NCBI GenBank assembly: GCA_021826835.1
Contig: JAKAYH010000200.1
Coordinates: 1 to 5,290 of the forward strand
Length of the DNA stretch: 5,290 nt
Origin: Thermoplasmata archaeon
GTDB lineage: Archaea; Thermoplasmatota; Thermoplasmata; Thermoplasmatales; Thermoplasmataceae
Direction of reading: 5' to 3'
Shown: piece by piece, positions 1 to 5,290 of the stretch
How positions within the stretch are numbered: the first letter of the stretch is position 1
Layout: every line of letters begins with the position of its first letter
Program-made: the position numbers and the translations under genes
The notes under the pieces: generated by a model
Databases searched by the model: none
The model's input: only the letters and a program-made list of their open reading frames with translations
What the model was told of the DNA's origin: nothing

Positions 1-9
1 TTCCGATCT
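1..9. other. Possible residual sequencing-adapter sequence at the left edge
   Basis: The window opens with TTCCGATCT, identical to the last nine bases of the standard Illumina TruSeq adapter. A nine-base match exactly at the edge is unlikely by chance, though possible. If real, the contig starts in untrimmed adapter and the first three codons read here for the methyltransferase are not genomic. The reading frame stays open through these bases, so the sequence itself does not expose a break. Confidence 0.5.
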
Positions 10-1678
10 TGAGAAAAAAATAAAGGAGAATCAAATTTGTATAGATAAAAATAATGATGAGATCAAAAAACTAGATGATTTTAAGAATTACCTTAAAGAT
101 CCTGAGAAGAAACTTTTTGTATGGGAGATAGATTTTGCAGAAATTTTTAGCGATAAGGGAGGATTTGACATCGTTATTGGCAATCCACCTTATGTGAATT
201 ATAAGAAAATCTCTCCACCAAATATATCCAAAAAAGATGTTACTTATCATCAAAAAAAGGTATATAAAGATAAGTTAATTAAATCGATTAAAACAAAATT
301 CTCTACGATAACAGAGTTAAATGGGATGAGTGATTATTATATTTATTTCTATCTAAATGGATTAAGTTTACTTAATCCTCAGGGAACATTTTGCTTTATT
401 ACCTCTAATTTCTGGCTAGATGTAGATTACGGAAAAGAGCTGCAGGAATTTCTCACTAAATATGTTCCAATCATTACTATATATGATAGCTCTAAAAGAA
501 GTTTCTCACATGCTCTTATAAACACCATTATAACTTTATTCGGTGCACCAGAAATTAAAGAAATGAATTTAGGAAGTGACTGGCAAACATATCTGAAAGG
601 TGGTAAAGAAAAAATATGGCCCCAAATTAGAAATACAGCTAAATTCGTAATGTTTAAAAAACCATTTGAAGAAGTTCTATCAACAAAGAATCAATTAGAA
701 ATTGAAAATGTGAATTGCAAAGTTAAAGAAAAGAACTTCGAAGAATTAGTTAAAAATATCATAACTACTACTGATTATAGAATATTTCCAATAGTACAGG
801 AAGATCTGTTAGAGGACGGATGGGAATATCCAGATAACTATGACATCAAGAATGGTAGATTCCGAAGTGGAAAGTGTATAGGAAATAAGTGGGGGGGCAA
901 ATATTTACGCGCTCCAGATATTTTTTTCAAGATTCTAGAAAGTAATAAAATGGTAAGATTAAATTCTATGTGTGAAGTTAAAACTGGTCTAAAGGAGTCA
1001 GGTTATAGTGATTACATAAAGCTAAAAGGATCGGTAGAATCAATAAATTACTTGCCCATTGTTAAAAATGTGAAAAAATTCAAGGCACCTATAATATCAC
1101 AAAATGATTCAATTATTATAAAAAATATTAAACATTATGAAGATGCCACCTCTGATAAGCACTCTATTATTCTATGGCCATCTATGAGAGGTGAAAAACA
1201 CTTCTGTTTACTTAACCCAAATAAATATACTTTTACTGGGAACTTTTTTGGTATAGAACCACGTAATAATAACATTGAAAGTAGTCTTTTTCTGGTTCTA
1301 AACTCAACATTAACATTCTTAATGTTCGAAGTTTTATCAAGACATGGATTTGGAGGTGGTTCCGCGATTATGGTAAAGTCGGATCTAACTAATCACATGA
1401 TAATCTATAATCCAAATCTGCTCAATCAACGTGAATCAGACATTATTTCTAAAAGTTTTATAAGTAGAGAGATAAAAACTATTTTCGAAGAATGTGGTAT
1501 AAACTTTGATAAGGCAATCAGAGAGCAAGAACCCAACCCACTTTTAGATAGAGCAGAACTTGATAAAATCGTTTTTGATGGACTGGGATTAACTAAGGAT
1601 GAAAGAAATGAAGTATACTGGTCAGTTTGCGAGTTAGTAAAGCAGAGAATTGACAAAGCTAAAAGCTTGAGGAATTAA
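2..1678 (+). CDS. Eco57I/TaqI-type N6-adenine DNA methyltransferase, C-terminal part (5' end outside window)
   Basis: Likely transfers a methyl group from SAM to adenine N6 within a specific DNA sequence. The frame is open from base 2, giving 558 residues in the window (numbered from there). FDIVIG followed by the catalytic NPPY (motif IV) lies at residues 55-64. A segment typical of this family follows: SDYYIYFY near 110, then NPQG and TSNFW around 125-138. RAPDIFFKILE and a VKTG segment (about 303-330) begin what looks like a TaqI-like target-recognition region, continuing through LNSTL (about 433) to about 470. The C-terminal helical tail (ELDKIVFDGLGL, then YWSVCELVKQR) resembles the normal end of such proteins, so the 3' end seems intact. 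Motif I and the true start are missing because the window begins inside the gene. A GTG at 194 would drop NPPY and is not the start. The downstream helicase-nuclease gene is probably co-transcribed. It could be a stand-alone type IIG-like enzyme, or the methylase of a BREX, DISARM or similar system. The family call is firm; the system is uncertain. Confidence 0.9.
   Translation, partial: SDLEKKIKENQICIDKNNDEIKKLDDFKNYLKDPEKKLFVWEIDFAEIFSDKGGFDIVIGNPPYVNYKKISPPNISKKDVTYHQKKVYKDKLIKSIKTKFSTITELNGMSDYYIYFYLNGLSLLNPQGTFCFITSNFWLDVDYGKELQEFLTKYVPIITIYDSSKRSFSHALINTIITLFGAPEIKEMNLGSDWQTYLKGGKEKIWPQIRNTAKFVMFKKPFEEVLSTKNQLEIENVNCKVKEKNFEELVKNIITTTDYRIFPIVQEDLLEDGWEYPDNYDIKNGRFRSGKCIGNKWGGKYLRAPDIFFKILESNKMVRLNSMCEVKTGLKESGYSDYIKLKGSVESINYLPIVKNVKKFKAPIISQNDSIIIKNIKHYEDATSDKHSIILWPSMRGEKHFCLLNPNKYTFTGNFFGIEPRNNNIESSLFLVLNSTLTFLMFEVLSRHGFGGGSAIMVKSDLTNHMIIYNPNLLNQRESDIISKSFISREIKTIFEECGINFDKAIREQEPNPLLDRAELDKIVFDGLGLTKDERNEVYWSVCELVKQRIDKAKSLRN
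891..897 (+). repeat. Homopolymer G7 tract inside the methyltransferase gene
   Basis: Seven consecutive G bases encode Trp-Gly-Gly (TGG GGG GGC; residues 297-299) just before the target-recognition region, in otherwise AT-rich DNA. Losing one G would reach a TAG at 936-938, and gaining one would reach a TAA at 943-945. Either slip would remove the whole target-recognition region. Such tracts can switch restriction-modification genes on and off. Seven is short for high-frequency switching, so the tract is clear but its role is inferred. Confidence 0.5.
1669..1673 (+). promoter_or_regulatory. Ribosome binding site GAGGA ahead of the 20-codon reading frame
   Basis: GAGGA sits inside the last codons of the methyltransferase gene, six bases before the ATG at 1680. 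Position and spacing are as good as for a normal gene, and the ATG comes one base after the methyltransferase stop, which suits translational coupling. It is the main reason to take the short reading frame seriously. Confidence 0.5.
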
Positions 1679-1679
1679 A

Positions 1680-1742
1680 ATGGTAAAATCATTTGACGTT
1701 AAAGTACGGTATAGGATCTATGGGCATCATAGAATTATTTAG
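1680..1742 (+). CDS. Short 20-codon reading frame between the two genes (leader peptide or gene remnant)
   Basis: The ATG lies one base after the methyltransferase stop and has a well-spaced GAGGA upstream. The peptide begins MVKSFDVKVRYRIYG and is basic with alternating hydrophobic residues, like the first beta strand of a small protein, but it ends at a TAG after 20 residues. A second short frame, ATG at 1720 to TGA at 1764 (MGIIELFRIENGEF), overlaps it in another frame and ends within the helicase ribosome binding site. Together they could be a small gene broken by deletion or frameshift, or short coupled frames that carry ribosomes to the helicase gene. I do not recognise a family. It may also be chance. 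Confidence 0.3.
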   Translation: MVKSFDVKVRYRIYGHHRII

Positions 1743-1762
1743 AATAGAAAATGGAGAATTTT

Positions 1763-1769
1763 GAGGTGG
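1763..1769 (+). promoter_or_regulatory. Ribosome binding site GAGGTGG of the helicase-nuclease gene
   Basis: GAGGTGG ends four bases before the ATG at 1774 and matches six bases of the complement of the 16S rRNA 3' end (GAGGTG). It supports 1774 as the start. No clear promoter is visible in the 95-base gap, which suggests the helicase gene is read from the same transcript as the methyltransferase. Confidence 0.75.
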
Positions 1770-1773
1770 TTAT

Positions 1774-4700
1774 ATGGCACTGCATAAAGAGATAATAGAT
1801 AATAGTGAAGGTAACAAACTAGCTAGCTTTTTAAATGATACACTAAAAGAAAACAGCGGAGGAAATTTTGACATTGCAACTGCTTTCTTTAACATAGGTG
1901 GCTTTGCCTTAATTAAAGATAACATTGGTAAATCAGTTAAATTTAGACTTTTATTAGGGAAATCGCCTGAACTTCAGAGTAACGTAACCCTTGGAGACGT
2001 TTTACTTAATGAATTAAAAAAAGAAGTTGAAGGTCTTGATCTTTCCAAGGAATCCAATAGAACTGTAAAATTTTTTATTGAATTCCTGAAACAGGACAAT
2101 GTAGAAGTAAGACTTTTTGAGAAGTTCCTTCACGGTAAAACTTATATATTTAATGATAGGGTGGTTATAGGTTCTTCAAATTTTACCCATGCTGGGCTTA
2201 CTAGATATGGGGAGCTAAACACGTGGCTACAGGAATCTCAGGCTATATACACAAGAAAAGAATGGTTTGACAAATTCTGGGCAGAGTCTATAGATTTTAA
2301 GAAGAATTTAATAGAACTTTTGGAAAACTCAAGATTTGGTAGCAAAGAATATTTCCCATATGAAGTTTATATAAAAACACTCTATGAAATGCAGAAAGAA
2401 GATATAAAGGAAGAGCAGAAGGAAGAAAAACCCAACGGGATGCCTGAAACTAAGGTCAATCTAGCACAATTCCAGGAGGACGCAATTTCTAGAATATGGA
2501 CCAGGATGAAGAAATATGGTGGGTGCATAGTGGCTGACTCGGTAGGGTTGGGTAAAACATGGATCGCAAAGAAAATCCTTGAGCAAATAGGGTATTATGA
2601 GAGAAAAAATATACTGGTTGTTTGTCCAGCCCAGCTTAGAGAAATGTGGAGAAATGAGCTCAAAAAAATAGATACCAAAGAGAATATACTTTCATATGAC
2701 GAACTTGCATCTAAAAACTACTTGGATAAAGCAAAAAAGACACTTGGGGGACATCTGAATAATGTAGAATTAATTGTAGTTGATGAAAGTCATAATTTTA
2801 GGAATCCCCTAACAAATAAATGGGAAAATTTTTTCTCTCTTGTAAATGATAATATTTCAAGTTCTAACAATAGACCATACATTTTGTTCCTTACAGCAAC
2901 TCCAATTAATAATACTATTTGGGATTTATACTGGCAAATCATGCTTCTTGTATTAATGGATGGATCAGCTTTTGTCAAAGAGAATATACCCAACTTATTG
3001 AAATTCTTCAGAACGGCAAATGATAACCCTTCAATGTTAAATGACCTCTTAAATGAGATATCGATTCGAAGAACTAGAAACTACATAATTGAAAATTACC
3101 CTGGTGCATATATATTTATTGATAAACCAAACGGAGAAACAGAAAAGTTTAAAATCACATTTCCAAAACGTGTTCTTGAGAATATCAATTACAAGCTTGA
3201 CATCACATATAGGGGAATGTATAGGGAAATATCAAACATCTTAACTGACGGGCTTACCATGGCCTATTACCGTATTCTTGAATATAAGAAAGAAGGAGTT
3301 AAAACAGAAGATGAGAAACTGGCACTAGGAAGGATGATTGCTATCGGCGGCATTTTCAGAACAATATTGCTTAAAAGATTGGAAAGCAGCGTATACTCCT
3401 TCAGGAAAAGTATATCAAACCATATTAAATTTCTTGAAGATTTAAAATTATACCTTAAAAATGAAAAACTGCTCACAAAGAATAGTTACATTAAATATAT
3501 ACTCAGATCAGACGAAGAGCTAGAGGATAGTGATATAACTGGCGTTCTCGATGACTTCAATGCATCTGAGTATCGTGAAGGGGATCTATTAAGAGACATA
3601 AACAAAGACATAGAATTGCTTAATAACATACTGGTTAAGGTTAACAGAATTAAGCCGGTAGATGACTCAAAACTTACGGTTTTAAAGGAGAAGCTTCTAG
3701 AATTATCTAAAGGTGGACAGATTGTTCTTTTCACATATTATGCCGACACTCTTGATTATATTTATAATGAGATTACTAAAGATAAGCGGTTCTCCAAACT
3801 AAAAGTTGAAGCTATTTCCAGTTCTGGAATTACAAGTAAAAACCCTGGCCAGCGTGAAGAGATACTACATAAATTTTCTGAGAAGAAAATTGATATAATT
3901 CTGAGTACTGATGTTTTGTCCGAGGGGCAAAATCTTCAAACAGCTAAATATTTAATTAATTATGATTTGCACTGGAATCCTACAAGAATGATCCAGAGAG
4001 CTGGCAGGATTGATAGAATTGGATCACCATACAATGAGATTTTTGTTTATAATTTCTTCCCAGAAGATGAACTTGAGACATTACTGAAGCTTGTTGAGGT
4101 ACTTCAAACCAAGATTATAAACATTGATAAATCAATAGGCCTAGATGAGCCTATTCTCGGAGAGGAAATACATCCTAAAGTATTTGGAATCATTAGAAGA
4201 ATAAAGGAGAAAGATGAATCGGTCTTTACAGAATTAGAAAATGATGTGTTTGGCGGAGGAGAGATGTTCTACCAGCCTCTGAAAGATTTCCTGAAAAATA
4301 AAGGTATTGAGGAACTAGAAAAAATACCAAATGGCGTATTCAGTGGATTGAAAAAAAACAAAATATCAGGAATATTCTTTTATTACAAATATGGAGATGA
4401 TTTTGATTTTTGGTATCTATACGATTTAAAATCAGGTATAATGCTTAAACATAAGACTGAGATTTTAGATTTTATAAAATGTAAACCGGACGAAATACGT
4501 GTAATTCCGGACTTTTTTGAACGGATTTATGATATAAACAAATTAGTTCTGGAAGATATACAAAGAACGTATAAAGAAATTGAGTTGGGCAATACACAAG
4601 ACTCACAATTGAAAGAACTAAATCGCTCCAATAGTACCAAATTTATAAAGAAAATGATTGATGAAATTGAGATACAGTTGAATAATTATCTATATGAATA

Positions 4701-4950
4701 TCCCAACGACACAGTAATTGAAAATGTATGGGAAGATATTAAATCAACACTTCTCTCACTTCCACCTACCAAAAAAAGACTTCAGGTCTTGAGAAAAATA
4801 TGGAAGACTTATAAAATTGACAATAATTGGAAGAATATGATAGAAGAATTAGGGGATTTCATGAGTGATAAGGGCACGTTTAAGAATAAAGAAATTGAGC
4901 CATTTGATGAGTCTAAATTGGTACTAGTAACCGTAGACTTTATATCATAA
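1774..4950 (+). CDS. PLD-nuclease-like / SNF2-RapA-type helicase fusion, 1058 residues, complete
   Basis: A predicted DNA-dependent ATPase with an N-terminal phospholipase-D-type nuclease-like domain. Residues 1-185 form the PLD part: H120-G-K122 (HKD motif), GSSNFT at 133-138 and E147, one copy only, so a dimer would be needed for a full active site. A charged linker (about 207-220) leads to the ATPase: Walker A DSVGLGKT (255-262), DESH box (337-340), TATP (374-377). The second lobe has VLFTYY (651-656), STDVLSEGQNL (711-721) and the arginine-finger motif QRAGRIDRIG (741-750). A long mostly helical insert (about 430-640) separates the lobes, as in RapA-like proteins. Residues 780-1058 match no function I can name. 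HKD domains fused to Snf2-like helicases are a recognised domain arrangement (CDD PLDc_N_Snf2_like). The upstream methyltransferase suggests the translocation and cutting arm of a restriction or defence system. All motifs look intact and no frameshift is seen. Nuclease activity is inferred. Confidence 0.92.
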   Translation: MALHKEIIDNSEGNKLASFLNDTLKENSGGNFDIATAFFNIGGFALIKDNIGKSVKFRLLLGKSPELQSNVTLGDVLLNELKKEVEGLDLSKESNRTVKFFIEFLKQDNVEVRLFEKFLHGKTYIFNDRVVIGSSNFTHAGLTRYGELNTWLQESQAIYTRKEWFDKFWAESIDFKKNLIELLENSRFGSKEYFPYEVYIKTLYEMQKEDIKEEQKEEKPNGMPETKVNLAQFQEDAISRIWTRMKKYGGCIVADSVGLGKTWIAKKILEQIGYYERKNILVVCPAQLREMWRNELKKIDTKENILSYDELASKNYLDKAKKTLGGHLNNVELIVVDESHNFRNPLTNKWENFFSLVNDNISSSNNRPYILFLTATPINNTIWDLYWQIMLLVLMDGSAFVKENIPNLLKFFRTANDNPSMLNDLLNEISIRRTRNYIIENYPGAYIFIDKPNGETEKFKITFPKRVLENINYKLDITYRGMYREISNILTDGLTMAYYRILEYKKEGVKTEDEKLALGRMIAIGGIFRTILLKRLESSVYSFRKSISNHIKFLEDLKLYLKNEKLLTKNSYIKYILRSDEELEDSDITGVLDDFNASEYREGDLLRDINKDIELLNNILVKVNRIKPVDDSKLTVLKEKLLELSKGGQIVLFTYYADTLDYIYNEITKDKRFSKLKVEAISSSGITSKNPGQREEILHKFSEKKIDIILSTDVLSEGQNLQTAKYLINYDLHWNPTRMIQRAGRIDRIGSPYNEIFVYNFFPEDELETLLKLVEVLQTKIINIDKSIGLDEPILGEEIHPKVFGIIRRIKEKDESVFTELENDVFGGGEMFYQPLKDFLKNKGIEELEKIPNGVFSGLKKNKISGIFFYYKYGDDFDFWYLYDLKSGIMLKHKTEILDFIKCKPDEIRVIPDFFERIYDINKLVLEDIQRTYKEIELGNTQDSQLKELNRSNSTKFIKKMIDEIEIQLNNYLYEYPNDTVIENVWEDIKSTLLSLPPTKKRLQVLRKIWKTYKIDNNWKNMIEELGDFMSDKGTFKNKEIEPFDESKLVLVTVDFIS

Positions 4951-4965
4951 CCCGTTCTATTAAAT

Positions 4966-5004
4966 CTATCATAAAGCAAATAATTTCTAATAGCTTTTTG
5001 ATAG
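4966..5004 (+). terminator. Hairpin after the helicase gene, probable transcription terminator
   Basis: CTATCATAAAGC (4966-4977) and GCTTTTTGATAG (4993-5004) pair over 12 positions with a single T-T mismatch, around a 15-base loop. The hairpin starts 15 bases after the helicase stop codon. The downstream T-run is displaced (ATTTTT, 5015-5020) and the stem is AT-rich, so it is not a textbook intrinsic terminator. Its place and length still make it the best candidate for the operon end. It might alternatively protect the mRNA 3' end. Confidence 0.5.
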
Positions 5005-5052
5005 TAAAGGGATTATTTTTCAACTATTACAGAAATTAAAATTGTTATCATG

Positions 5053-5083
5053 TTTATGGTATAGTAGCGTAAAACGCCATAAA
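5053..5083. repeat. Seven-base inverted repeat with inner mini-stem
   Basis: TTTATGG (5053-5059) is the exact reverse complement of CCATAAA (5077-5083), with 17 bases between. Inside lies GCGT-AAA-ACGC (5067-5077), which could form a competing four-base-pair stem. No T-run follows on either strand, so I do not call it a terminator. It could be an operator or a chance repeat. Confidence 0.3.
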
Positions 5084-5108
5084 AATTTGAACACTAAATG
5101 CTAAAGGA

Positions 5109-5125
5109 AAATTATTACATAATTT
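5109..5125. repeat. AT-only palindrome with three-base spacer
   Basis: AAATTAT (5109-5115) and ATAATTT (5119-5125) are perfect reverse complements around TAC. The pairing is purely A-T, so it would be weak as RNA. A protein-binding site is possible, but chance is a good explanation in such AT-rich DNA. Confidence 0.2.
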
Positions 5126-5165
5126 ATTACAGATATAACATTTTGTCAAGAATAGCCCAGTTAAA

Positions 5166-5188
5166 GATTGTGTCCAGAATTTTGTGTA
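5166..5188 (-). repeat. Candidate terminal inverted repeat of the insertion sequence
   Basis: The segment starts GATTGTGTCC at 5166 and continues AGAATTTTGTGTA to 5188, two bases short of the transposase stop. It resembles the ends of IS256-family elements from memory. The matching repeat at the far end of the element is outside the window, so inversion cannot be shown here. Confidence 0.5.
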
Positions 5189-5189
5189 T

Positions 5190-5290
5190 TTATAAAGGAT
5201 ACCGCTTCTGAAACATTTCCTTTATTTCATCCTTGCATTTATAATATCCGTTCATCTTCCTGAATGCATGCTTTGAATTGTATTCTATTG
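5190..5290 (-). CDS. Transposase C-terminus, probable IS256 (Mutator) family, partial
   Basis: Only the last 32 residues and the stop (TAA, complement of 5190-5192) are in the window; the rest lies to the right. The tail contains HAFRKMNGYYKCKDEIKEMF and ends KRYPL. It fits the pattern seen at the end of many IS256-family transposases: an aromatic-rich segment, a Gly-aromatic pair, then a helix ending in Met-Phe and Arg-Tyr. It reads toward the helicase gene, so the two converge. The transposase would cut and rejoin the element ends. The catalytic DDE residues are not in view, so the family assignment is moderate. Confidence 0.6.
   Translation of the reverse strand, partial: IEYNSKHAFRKMNGYYKCKDEIKEMFQKRYPL

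Larger units (their letters stand above)
4951..5162. other. AT-rich intergenic stretch between the helicase gene and the insertion sequence
   Basis: No reading frame worth reporting lies here on either strand, and I see no tRNA, CRISPR repeat or clear promoter. It holds one strong hairpin near the helicase stop and two weaker inverted repeats, listed separately. The word TATTACA occurs three times (5025, 5113 and 5125), which is unremarkable in DNA this AT-rich. Confidence 0.6.
5164..5290 (-). mobile_element. End of an IS256-family-like insertion sequence, running off the window
   Basis: The last approximately 127 bases hold a terminal-repeat-like end followed inward by the 3' end of a transposase gene on the minus strand. 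This layout, with the transposase stop almost touching the terminal repeat, is usual for insertion sequences. The family call rests on the transposase tail and on the repeat, which read outward is TACACAAAATTCTGGACACA, like IS256-type ends I know. The exact outer boundary (about 5164-5170) cannot be fixed without the other end and the target duplication. Confidence 0.65.

Noticed and set aside
71..253. Minus-strand 60-codon frame at the left edge
   Set aside because: It overlaps the methyltransferase NPPY region on the opposite strand and looks like a shadow of it.
921..927. T7 run as a second slippage site
   Set aside because: T and A runs of this length are expected by chance in DNA this AT-rich. 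Only the G-run stands out from the background.
194..1678. GTG at 194 as the start of the methyltransferase
   Set aside because: The same frame is open back to base 2, and the catalytic NPPY lies just upstream of the GTG. Starting there would remove it.
1426..3734. Minus-strand open frames of 67-82 codons inside the two large genes (1426-1656, 2790-2993, 3267-3476, 3486-3734)
   Set aside because: They lie wholly within strong coding sequence, lack recognisable protein features and have serine- and leucine-rich compositions typical of antisense shadows.
2..4950. Naming the locus as DISARM or BREX
   Set aside because: A methylase and a SNF2-type helicase occur in class 1 DISARM and a similar methylase in BREX. 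No DrmA, DrmB, PglZ or BrxC gene is visible, and here the PLD domain is fused to the helicase rather than separate.
5024..5133. TATTACA repeated three times as a regulatory array
   Set aside because: The copies are irregularly spaced, short and AT-only except for one C, so chance is adequate. There is no CRISPR-like regularity.

Overview
This AT-rich 5.3 kb window holds most of a two-gene, same-strand module that looks like a restriction-modification or phage-defence locus, with an insertion-sequence end on its right. Arginine codons are mostly AGA/AGG, isoleucine is often ATA, and both downstream starts have strong GAGG-type ribosome binding sites. That fits a low-GC bacterium (for example a clostridial or thermophilic lineage) or an archaeon. 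The sequence alone does not let me choose between them.

Left part (2-1678, +): the C-terminal 558 codons of an Eco57I/TaqI-type N6-adenine DNA methyltransferase. It enters the window already open, carries the NPPY catalytic motif, and continues through a target-recognition region to an intact C-terminus. Its N-terminus (SAM-binding motif I and everything before it) lies outside the window. The first nine bases match the 3' tail of the common Illumina adapter, so the left edge is probably an assembly edge and those bases may be artificial.

Middle (1679-1773): a 95-base gap with a well-placed ribosome binding site and ATG that open only a 20-codon reading frame, followed by the ribosome binding site of the next gene. 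It could be a leader peptide or the remnant of a lost small gene.

Main gene (1774-4950, +): a complete 1058-residue protein joining a phospholipase-D-type (HKD) nuclease-like domain to a RapA/SNF2-type superfamily 2 ATPase with all main motifs visible, then a C-terminal region of unknown function. I infer that the methyltransferase reads and marks a DNA sequence while the ATPase-nuclease translocates on and cuts unmarked DNA. That would be a split version of an ATP-dependent restriction enzyme. Class 1 DISARM, BREX and other helicase-methylase systems share parts of this gene set, but their diagnostic partner genes are not visible.

Right part (4951-5290): about 210 bases without a gene, holding a hairpin 15 bases after the helicase stop that may be a terminator and two weaker inverted repeats. 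Then comes the end of an insertion sequence, apparently IS256 (Mutator) family, whose transposase C-terminus is encoded on the minus strand and runs off the window. The window therefore probably equals one contig that ends inside a multicopy insertion sequence.
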